Origin: an uncultured Eubacteriales bacterium | Lineage (GTDB): Bacteria > Bacillota > Clostridia > Oscillospirales > Oscillospiraceae | NCBI GenBank assembly: GCA_902475455.1 | Contig: CABRZO010000133.1 | Coordinates: forward strand, 1-6,978 | Direction: 5' to 3' | Length of the DNA stretch: 6,978 nt | Shown: in pieces, positions 1 to 4,880 of the stretch | Layout of the letters: every line of letters starts with the position of its first letter | Position numbering within the stretch: the stretch's first letter is position 1 | Notes under the pieces: model-generated | Told to the model about the DNA's origin: nothing | Seen by the model: only the letters and a program-made list of their open reading frames with translations | Databases searched by the model: none | Position numbers and translations under genes: made by a program

Positions 1-1194
1 CTCGGTGGTGTTGGGGTTCCACAGGGCGGAGAGCTGGACGTCGCCCTCCAGCCCCAGGTAGGCGGTGTGGACCTCCTCCAGGTTGATGGCCAGCTGCAGG
101 GCCTGACGGACCCGGATGTCAGTGAAGGGCTCGGTGTTGCACTTCAGGGCCAGATACTCAGGCTGGGCCACCGCCATGTCCAGGGTGTAGTAGCTCACAC
201 CGGAGGCGGCGATCTGGGCGGCCTCGGAGTCATTGATCAGGTCGGCCCGATAGCCGAACCAATCCAGATTGCCGGAGGTGAACTGGGTCACAATGTTGGT
301 GGAGTCGGCGATGTACTGGAAGGTGATGCTGTCCAGATAGGGCAGCTTGTTCTCAGGATAGCGCTCGTCAGTGTCGTAGTAGTTTTCATTCTTGGTGAGC
401 ACCACCCGCTGACCCGCCTCAAACTCGCTGACCAGGTAGGGGCCGGTGCCGCAGGCATAGTGGTAATCGGTCTTCTGCTCGTCGGTCAGGGTGTCCCACT
501 CGGGGCCGCCCACCTTGACGAACTGGGTCATAAAGTTCTCCACGGTGACCTCGTCGCCGGAGGTCAGATGGAACACCACAGTCTGATCGTCGGGGGCCTC
601 CACGCTGACCAGCATGGACAGCAGGCCCGCCCAGTTGGACTCGGTCTCCAGCGGAGTGTCATAGCCGGAGCCCAGGCCGCAGAGCCGGTCATAGGTCCAC
701 TTGACGTCGCTGGCCACCAGCTGACGGCCGCCGTAGTAATCGTACTCGGGGTCCAGGGTCTGGAAATACACGTCGTCCCGCAGGGTGACGGTGAGGGTGG
801 CCGCCTCTTCATCCACCACCCAGGATTCCGCCAGCTGACCCTTCAGGGCTGCAGTGGGGATGTTGTCACTGTTGACAGGATAGCCGGAGGTCTCATCATA
901 GGCCCACAGCCCCTCCAAAAACAGGTTCCAGCACACGGTGTCGCCGATGGCGGGATCGAAGTAGGCGTCGATGTCGCTGTTGTAGTAGCAGTTCAGATTG
1001 CCACCATAGACAGGCTCTCCACTGGTGGGCTGAGTCTCGGCATCCGCTGAAGTGTCCCCATCACCGGAGGTGGACGCGCTGGTTCCACCGCTGGAGGCGG
1101 ACTGACTGCCGCTGCTCTGGGAGCCGCAGCCCGCCAGGGCCGCCAGCATAGCCAGAGCCAGCAATAAAGCCAAAAGCTTTTGGTACTTTCTCAT
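1..1194 (-). CDS. ABC transporter substrate-binding lipoprotein, family 5 (oligopeptide/dipeptide type), C-terminus outside window
   Basis: Extracytoplasmic solute-binding lipoprotein that would deliver a peptide or other small molecule to a Dpp/Opp-type ABC importer. The frame is open for 398 codons and runs off the window edge. The family is usually about 500-550 residues, so roughly the last quarter is missing from view. Residues 1-22 form a signal peptide (basic MRKYQK, then a Leu/Ala core) ending in lipobox L20-A21-G22-C23, so Cys23 should be lipidated. Residues 24-60 are a Ser/Gly/Thr/Asp-rich linker to the folded domain. Family-5 hallmarks are G-T-G-P-Y at 249-253 followed by a K-N-x-N-Y-Y segment, and D-I-R-V-R-Q-A-L near 359-366 followed by A-I-N. 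AGGAGG at 1202-1207 lies 7 nt before the ATG and fixes the start. The gene sits behind a lysR gene and apart from the permeases, with its own candidate promoter. The substrate cannot be read from sequence; members bind peptides, nickel, opines or glycosides. Confidence 0.93.
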   Translation of the reverse strand, partial: MRKYQKLLALLLALAMLAALAGCGSQSSGSQSASSGGTSASTSGDGDTSADAETQPTSGEPVYGGNLNCYYNSDIDAYFDPAIGDTVCWNLFLEGLWAYDETSGYPVNSDNIPTAALKGQLAESWVVDEEAATLTVTLRDDVYFQTLDPEYDYYGGRQLVASDVKWTYDRLCGLGSGYDTPLETESNWAGLLSMLVSVEAPDDQTVVFHLTSGDEVTVENFMTQFVKVGGPEWDTLTDEQKTDYHYACGTGPYLVSEFEAGQRVVLTKNENYYDTDERYPENKLPYLDSITFQYIADSTNIVTQFTSGNLDWFGYRADLINDSEAAQIAASGVSYYTLDMAVAQPEYLALKCNTEPFTDIRVRQALQLAINLEEVHTAYLGLEGDVQLSALWNPNTTE

Positions 1195-1213
1195 GTATTC
1201 TCCTCCTTCTTTT

Positions 1214-1237
1214 AGCGGAATGCTCTAAATTTCCGCT
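1214..1237 (-). repeat. Hairpin in the leader of the binding-protein gene
   Basis: Perfect 7-bp inverted repeat AGCGGAA / TTCCGCT (1214-1220 and 1231-1237) with a 10-nt AT-rich loop. It lies immediately upstream of the ribosome binding site of the substrate-binding protein and downstream of its candidate promoter, so it would form in the mRNA leader. No T-run follows on the minus strand, so it does not look like a terminator. A role in mRNA stability or translation is possible but unproven. Confidence 0.45.
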
Positions 1238-1249
1238 TGCTATGGTGCC

Positions 1250-1278
1250 ATTTTACGCAAGAATACACAAAAAGTAAA
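1250..1278 (-). promoter_or_regulatory. Candidate sigma-70/SigA promoter of the binding-protein gene
   Basis: Read on the minus strand, TTTACT (1278-1273) and TAAAAT (1255-1250) are separated by 17 nt. They match the -35 (4 of 6) and -10 (5 of 6) consensus. Transcription would start near 1243, giving a leader of about 50 nt that contains the hairpin and the AGGAGG site. A perfect TTGACA occurs further upstream (1338-1333) but has no good -10 at normal spacing. Confidence 0.45.
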
Positions 1279-1285
1279 ATTGTGT
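1265..1285. promoter_or_regulatory. Inverted repeat overlapping the -35 of the binding-protein promoter, candidate operator
   Basis: ACACAA-N9-TTGTGT (1265-1270 and 1280-1285) is an exact inverted repeat with an AT-rich spacer. It covers the candidate -35 and part of the promoter spacer, centred about 32 nt before the predicted start. That is where LysR-type regulators often make activation contacts or where a repressor would block polymerase. That the neighbouring LysR protein binds here is inference. Confidence 0.35.
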
Positions 1286-1309
1286 TTCGTTATGCAGTTA
1301 TATTCCATT

Positions 1310-1319
1310 TGTCATGACA
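1310..1319. promoter_or_regulatory. 10-bp perfect palindrome, candidate upstream operator
   Basis: TGTCATGACA is self-complementary over 10 bp. It lies 157-nt-gap-internal, about 71 nt upstream of the predicted transcription start of the binding-protein gene and 33 nt beyond the lysR stop codon. LysR-type regulators typically use a high-affinity dyad near -65 together with a second site near -35, and this pair of elements resembles that arrangement. Binding is not shown by sequence alone. Confidence 0.33.
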
Positions 1320-1351
1320 TCAGGCAAAGCTATGTCAATTTTGTTATGGAA

Positions 1352-2302
1352 TTAATTGGTCTCTCCGAAGTAATCCTCCATAAAGGCGGTCATTTTTTTG
1401 CCCAGCTTGTTGAAGTAGTCCTTGGTGATCTCATAGAACATCTCCGAGCTGGGGGAGAGCACCTTGTCGGGCCGGCGGGCCAGACCGGTGACCCAGGCAC
1501 AGCGGGGCATCTGGAGCCGGACGGCGCTGAGGGCATGGCCGTTGTCCTGGCGCTGGCGGTGGACCTCCTCCATCTGCATGAACCGGTGGGCGGGCACAAA
1601 ACTCACCGCCCGGCGCAGGCCGGTGGAAAAGCCCATGATGGAGCCGGCAGTGCTCTCCATGACGATGTTGGGGGCAAAGCCCGCCGTCTCACAGCAGGCA
1701 TTGATCTTATCCCGCAGGTCGCCGCTGTTCTCGCACATCATCTCCACCCCCCGCAGCTCGGTGAAGGGGACGCACTTGCGGCCGAAGAAGGGGGAGTCCT
1801 GGCCCACCACCATGAGGATCTCCTCATCGGCAATGGGCTCCCACTCCACCCCCTTCTCCTGCAGCGGGAAGGTGGTCAGGGCAAAATCCAGGGCGTTGCG
1901 CAAAAAGGCCTCCCGGATCTGGTCATGGGTCATGACGGTGTAGCGCACCCGCACCTCCGGGTGCTCACTGAAAAAGTCCTCCGCCAGCATGAACAGGATA
2001 CTGTCACAGGAGGCGGCCAGCCGGATGTGGTTGCTGTTGCGCTCGTTGATGTCCACCACCTGTTTCTTGCCCTTCTCAATGAGGTCAAACACCTGGTCCA
2101 GGGTCTCCAGAAAGGCGGTGCCGCTGGCGTTCAGGCGGATCTTTCCCTTGACCCGGTCAAACAGCGGGGCCCCGGCATAGTCCTCCACCCGGGTGATGAT
2201 CTTGCTGAGGGCGGGCTGGGTGATGTGCAGCACCACCGCTGCGTTGCTGATGTGCTCCATGTGGGCCACAGTGCGGAAACAGTCCAGCTGGTATAAGTCC
2301 AT
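1352..2302 (-). CDS. LysR-type transcriptional regulator
   Basis: DNA-binding regulator of 316 residues, the usual LTTR length. The N-terminal winged helix-turn-helix spans about residues 1-60, with the typical pattern L-x-x-F (6-9), an A-A pair at 21-22, the recognition helix around Q29-P-A-L-S-K and the F/L-x-R wing at 47-50. A linker helix follows (about 61-90). From about residue 92 (H-I-R-L-A-A) a periplasmic-binding-protein-like effector domain extends to the end and should sense a small co-inducer. It is cysteine-rich for the family, including the adjacent pair C203-C204. AGGAGG at 2308-2313 is 5 nt from the ATG and fixes the start. The gene lies between the SnoaL-like genes and the binding-protein gene, all on one strand rather than divergent as is common for LTTRs. 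It likely controls one or both neighbours (inference). The effector is unknown. Confidence 0.95.
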   Translation of the reverse strand: MDLYQLDCFRTVAHMEHISNAAVVLHITQPALSKIITRVEDYAGAPLFDRVKGKIRLNASGTAFLETLDQVFDLIEKGKKQVVDINERNSNHIRLAASCDSILFMLAEDFFSEHPEVRVRYTVMTHDQIREAFLRNALDFALTTFPLQEKGVEWEPIADEEILMVVGQDSPFFGRKCVPFTELRGVEMMCENSGDLRDKINACCETAGFAPNIVMESTAGSIMGFSTGLRRAVSFVPAHRFMQMEEVHRQRQDNGHALSAVRLQMPRCAWVTGLARRPDKVLSPSSEMFYEITKDYFNKLGKKMTAFMEDYFGETN

Positions 2303-2333
2303 AATTTCCTCCTTTTTCCACTCAATAAAGCCA

Positions 2334-2360
2334 TAATACCCATAAAGCTGTTTGGTATTA
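2334..2360. repeat. Inverted repeat in the lysR leader, candidate autoregulatory site
   Basis: TAATACC (2334-2340) and GGTATTA (2354-2360) form an exact 7-bp inverted repeat with a 13-nt spacer. It sits at and just downstream of the predicted lysR transcription start. The upstream half extends into a small dyad of its own (GGTA-T-TACC, 2354-2362). The position would suit LysR autorepression or an mRNA leader hairpin; neither is proven. Confidence 0.35.
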
Positions 2361-2363
2361 CCT

Positions 2364-2393
2364 ATTCTAGCAGAAAAACGGGGAACTTGTCAC
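2364..2393 (-). promoter_or_regulatory. Candidate promoter of the LysR regulator gene
   Basis: Read on the minus strand, GTGACA (2393-2388; 5 of 6 to TTGACA) and TAGAAT (2369-2364; 5 of 6 to TATAAT) are 18 nt apart. TG-C directly precedes the -10, giving an extended -10 element. The start would be near 2357, with a leader of about 55 nt before the AGGAGG site. This is the best promoter match in the window and suggests lysR can be expressed independently of the genes upstream. Confidence 0.55.
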
Positions 2394-2438
2394 CGGGGGG
2401 ATTATGCCCTCTCTACCCATTTGGTTGTGGCCGCACAC

Positions 2439-3284
2439 TCAATCGTTGTGGACCTTCAGACCGGAAAAGGGGTTCTCCTCCGGGTCATAGGCGGCCATCT
2501 GGGTGGCAGGTCCGGACTGGACGGTGATCTTCCCGGTGGGGTCGGTGCGGCCCGGGGAGTAGGTGTTCTCATCGTCCAGGGTGGCATAGGGCACGGGAGG
2601 ATGGACGGTGTCCTGGACGGGCTGGACGATGGAGTAGTCGGCATGGAACAGACCGGGCTCCGTCAGCCGGGCCGGGCGTCCCCCCAGCTCGCCGATGTTC
2701 AGATCCCGCTGGAGGTAGTCCAGATACCGGTCATGGGCCCAGTTGCCCCGATCGTAGTCTCCGGCGATGTCCGGGCACACCTGCTCGTGGAACCACTGCC
2801 ACTTGCCGTCCACATAGACGAACTCGGAACCGTAGCGCTCCCACAGCCAGATTCCCCCCCGGCTCTTGCCGTCCATGCCGATAGGGCCCATCAGGGTGCC
2901 TGGGGTCAGGTAGGAGGCCCGGGCGCTGAGGCCGTCGTCGGCCACCTCAATGACGTCGCTGGCCAGGGCGTGGCAGCCCCCGGCGCACACCGAGCGCAGG
3001 TCGTGGCCCTGGGTCTCCGGGTACTGCTCCATCATGGCCAGCTTGTCGGTGACCACCTGCCGATCCATGTGGTAGACGCTGTTCCAATAGACCTCCTCAA
3101 AGCCCACCATCCGGCCAAACTGGTGGGCCCAGGTGGTGTTGGGGGAGTTGAGCCACATCAGGTCCCACTCCTCCCGGGAGTAGCCGGCCCCGTGGAGATA
3201 GGCGTGGCGGGCCTTGTACTCCTCCACGGTCTGGCAGGCCTCGGCGTTGTGAATGCGTTCTTCCAGGCTCAGGTTTCTGTTCAT
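2439..3284 (-). CDS. SnoaL-like (NTF2-fold) protein, third of three paralogues
   Basis: Cytoplasmic protein of 281 residues with no signal peptide or membrane segment, probably a cone-shaped alpha+beta-barrel domain of the SnoaL/NTF2 superfamily with an added C-terminal region. An N-terminal helical part holds R26-x17-W44. A strand pair follows with H105 ten residues before A115-D-D-G and V-I-E-V. The closing strand is W162-Q-W-F-H166. The first and second paralogues align to these landmarks almost without gaps. The tail carries P230-V-P-Y-A-T-x2-D238-x3-Y242, a motif present in all three. It is the most divergent copy: it has a C100-x3-C104 pair next to the putative active-site His, and F165 replaces Trp. 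It starts 18 nt after the second paralogue, with GAGGAG at 3295-3300. Fold-mates are dehydratases, ketosteroid isomerases and polyketide cyclases; the reaction here is unknown. Confidence 0.85.
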   Translation of the reverse strand: MNRNLSLEERIHNAEACQTVEEYKARHAYLHGAGYSREEWDLMWLNSPNTTWAHQFGRMVGFEEVYWNSVYHMDRQVVTDKLAMMEQYPETQGHDLRSVCAGGCHALASDVIEVADDGLSARASYLTPGTLMGPIGMDGKSRGGIWLWERYGSEFVYVDGKWQWFHEQVCPDIAGDYDRGNWAHDRYLDYLQRDLNIGELGGRPARLTEPGLFHADYSIVQPVQDTVHPPVPYATLDDENTYSPGRTDPTGKITVQSGPATQMAAYDPEENPFSGLKVHND

Positions 3285-3302
3285 GGTCTCTCCACTCCTC
3301 TC

Positions 3303-4058
3303 TCAGCGGCGTTCCCGCTCATAGTAGGGCTTGCCCAGATCGCCCCCAGGGCCGTAGCCCTCCTTGTCCCGGTAGGTCTCATAGGGCCGGGGCATATCCT
3401 GCCACACATACTCCCAGCCGAACAGGGGGTTGTAGACCGTCCGGGGCACATTGGGGGTACCGTAGTCCCGGGCCAGGGGGTCCTCCGAGTCAGGCCGACG
3501 CACCGGCACGTCGGAGTAGGCGGTGCCCACCTCCACGGTGTGGTCGTGCTCCAGCACCAGGTGCCAGATCTTCCAGCCGGTTTCCTCCTTCACCAGGTCG
3601 GCATAAATGAGGCCGAATTCCAAAAAACTCTCGGCGGTGCCGTCGGGTCTGCCCACCGACTGATAGCCCAGCTGATAGCCCTGATACCGGGCGGTTTTGC
3701 CGTCGTCGGCGATGTAGACTAAGGGAGTGGTGGAGGTGTGCATGCTGGAGGCTCCCAGCCCCAGATTGTCCCGGCAGAGCTCCACACCCTCCGCCTGCTG
3801 GTAAGGTTTCAGCCGCTCATAGAGCTGCGCCTCCCGCTCCACCACATAGTGGCGAGCGATGGCCTCCATGCCCACATGGTAGCCATTGTTGTAGCCCAGG
3901 GCGGCGGTCTCCCGCAGATCAGGCCGGGTCACCCAGAGGTCATCCAGCTCCCGGCGGCGCCAGTCGTTGGAATAGTAGATGCTGTGGCGGTTGATGAGCT
4001 GGACGCAGGCTTCCCGGTCCCAGATCCGGTCAATCCGCTCTTCGTTGGTGTAAACCAT
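3303..4058 (-). CDS. SnoaL-like (NTF2-fold) protein, second of three paralogues
   Basis: Soluble protein of 251 residues. It is the copy closest to the SnoaL_4/scytalone dehydratase pattern: the first helix reads Y28-Y-S-N-D-W33, the central strands carry H107 ten residues before A117-D-D-G, and the last strand is W162-K-I-W-H166. The roughly 80 residues beyond the fold end in a charged, Tyr/Pro-rich tail with P223-R-P-Y-E-T-x2-D231-x3-Y235, the motif shared with its neighbours. The frame stays open 96 codons further upstream to 4346, but that extension lies inside the preceding gene and has an Arg/Ser/Pro composition typical of a wrong frame. AGGAGG at 4068-4073, 9 nt before the ATG at 4058, fixes the start. 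The gap to the preceding gene is 16 nt, so co-transcription is almost certain. The role is probably enzymatic (dehydration, isomerisation or cyclisation) on an unknown substrate; a binding role is also possible. Confidence 0.87.
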   Translation of the reverse strand: MVYTNEERIDRIWDREACVQLINRHSIYYSNDWRRRELDDLWVTRPDLRETAALGYNNGYHVGMEAIARHYVVEREAQLYERLKPYQQAEGVELCRDNLGLGASSMHTSTTPLVYIADDGKTARYQGYQLGYQSVGRPDGTAESFLEFGLIYADLVKEETGWKIWHLVLEHDHTVEVGTAYSDVPVRRPDSEDPLARDYGTPNVPRTVYNPLFGWEYVWQDMPRPYETYRDKEGYGPGGDLGKPYYERERR

Positions 4059-4067
4059 ACTCTGTTC

Positions 4068-4073
4068 CCTCCT
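4068..4073 (-). promoter_or_regulatory. Ribosome binding site deciding the start of the second SnoaL-like gene
   Basis: AGGAGG on the minus strand, 9 nt before the ATG at 4058 and immediately next to the TAA of the preceding gene (4075-4077). It selects this ATG over in-frame starts up to 4346 and suggests translational coupling with the preceding gene. Confidence 0.85.
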
Positions 4074-4074
4074 T

Positions 4075-4809
4075 TTATTGGTCCAGCCCGTAGCTGAAGG
4101 TGTCCGCAAAGGTGTCATAGGGCACCGGCACCTCCGGGGACGGGGCAAAGGGCCGGTGGGCGGAATAGGTCTCCCGGAGAGGGGCGGCCACATTAGGTTT
4201 GGGGGCGGTGATCTCCTCCGCTCCGGCGAACTCGCTCCGGGGCTTGAACACATGCTCCGGGCCCACAAAGGAGTAGCCGCAGGGCCGGTCGATCTCCCGG
4301 AGGTAGCGCTGGTGCCAGATCTTCCACTCTCCCGCCTCCCGGACAAAATCGATGGCCAGCCAGCTCCACTCCCAGTAGGCGGTGGGGCCGCCGGTGGTGA
4401 TCTTGGAGTAGGAGCCCCGGATCATCCAAAGCCCCTTGGCGGTCTGGCCGTCCCGGGCCACCTCAATGACGCCGGTGTCCACCGGCTTGTAGTCGATCAT
4501 GCCCACGCCGTGGACTTCCTCCGCCGTCTTGTCCCCCAGCTCCTTGGGGAAGGCGGCCTGGATCATGGCGCTCTCGGCGGCGATGCGGGCCTCTTCCCCC
4601 GCATAATAGTCCGCCACCGCCGCCCGGCCGGCAAACCAGCCCTGGTTCACCCCCAGGCAGATGTCTTCCCGGGCGCTCCAGTACCGGGCCAGCATATTGC
4701 GCTCCTCTTTCAGCACATAATCGGTGGACATTCTGCCCACCAGGTTCTTGATCTCCCGGGTATCCTCCCAGCGGGAGAGCTTCTGTTCCGCGGTCAATAC
4801 CAGCGACAT
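4075..4809 (-). CDS. SnoaL-like (NTF2-fold) protein, first of three paralogues
   Basis: Soluble protein of 244 residues, first gene after the transporter terminator. SnoaL/NTF2-type landmarks are an N-terminal helix pair with R26-x17-W44, V-I-E-V-A118-R-D-G in the central strands, an aromatic strand around W146-E-W-S-W, and the closing strand W162-K-I-W-H166. The C-terminal tail has P228-V-P-Y-D-T-x2-D236-x3-Y240, shared with the next two genes. At the position where the other two copies have a His ten residues before the A-x-D-G turn, this copy has K108, so its chemistry may differ or it may be a non-catalytic partner. A GTG lies in frame 9 nt upstream (4816-4818), but it overlaps AAGGAG at 4818-4823, which is correctly spaced for the ATG at 4809; that ATG is chosen. 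Together with the two downstream genes it forms a compact trio with 16- and 18-nt gaps. The substrate is unknown. Confidence 0.87.
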   Translation of the reverse strand: MSLVLTAEQKLSRWEDTREIKNLVGRMSTDYVLKEERNMLARYWSAREDICLGVNQGWFAGRAAVADYYAGEEARIAAESAMIQAAFPKELGDKTAEEVHGVGMIDYKPVDTGVIEVARDGQTAKGLWMIRGSYSKITTGGPTAYWEWSWLAIDFVREAGEWKIWHQRYLREIDRPCGYSFVGPEHVFKPRSEFAGAEEITAPKPNVAAPLRETYSAHRPFAPSPEVPVPYDTFADTFSYGLDQ

Positions 4810-4817
4810 GCGATTCA

Positions 4818-4823
4818 CTCCTT
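4818..4823 (-). promoter_or_regulatory. Ribosome binding site deciding the start of the first SnoaL-like gene
   Basis: AAGGAG on the minus strand, 8 nt before ATG 4809. Its last base is the first base of the upstream in-frame GTG (4818-4816), which makes initiation at that GTG unlikely and shortens the protein by three residues relative to the longest frame. Confidence 0.8.
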
Positions 4824-4836
4824 ACGTTCAGATTTG

Positions 4837-4867
4837 AAAAATCCCGCTCCCGGCCGGGAGCGGGATT
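4837..4867 (-). terminator. Intrinsic terminator between the permease genes and the SnoaL-like genes
   Basis: Positions 4840-4867 are a perfect 28-bp palindrome. As RNA this gives a GC-rich 12-bp stem closed by a GGCC tetraloop with additional A-T pairing at its base. On the minus strand the stem is followed by five T residues (4841-4837). It begins 14 nt beyond the stop codon of the DppC-type permease and ends 28 nt before the first SnoaL-like start. It should stop or strongly reduce read-through from the transporter genes. No convincing promoter was found between it and the next gene. Confidence 0.88.
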
Positions 4868-4880
4868 GGATGCAAGCCGA

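Noticed and set aside
67..1050. 327-codon open frame on the plus strand, antisense to the binding-protein gene
   Set aside because: The composition is a shadow of the minus-strand gene, whose lipobox, family motifs and ribosome binding site are unambiguous.
1310..1338. Perfect TTGACA (1338-1333) as the -35 of the binding-protein promoter
   Set aside because: The hexamer 17 nt downstream is ATGACA, a poor -10; neighbouring spacings are no better. A more balanced pair occurs closer to the gene.
1300..1353. ATTCCAT / ATGGAAT inverted repeat spanning the end of lysR
   Set aside because: 7-bp arms separated by 37 nt in AT-rich sequence, no T-run; could easily be chance.
1280..2296. 338-codon open frame on the plus strand, antisense to lysR
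   Set aside because: Low-complexity His/Gly/Leu/Val composition with no motif. The minus-strand LysR with clear helix-turn-helix and AGGAGG explains the region.
2370..2400. Possible terminator after the third SnoaL-like gene (C-run then TTTTT on the minus strand)
   Set aside because: The T-run is there, but the preceding bases form only about 3 bp of stem; the segment is better explained as the lysR promoter.
2422..2438. Small dyad TGTG-CGGC-CACA just after the stop of the third SnoaL-like gene
   Set aside because: Only a 4-bp stem with no following T-run; not supportable as a terminator.
2352..3722. 456-codon open frame on the plus strand, antisense to the SnoaL-like genes 2 and 3
   Set aside because: It is the mirror of high-GC codon use in the minus-strand genes: a Gly/Val/His/Leu-rich product with no domain pattern and no ribosome binding site, spanning two well-supported genes and their junction.
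4059..4346. N-terminal extension of the second SnoaL-like gene to the ATG at 4346
   Set aside because: It lies wholly within the preceding gene, is Arg/Ser/Pro-rich, and the AGGAGG before ATG 4058 marks the true start.
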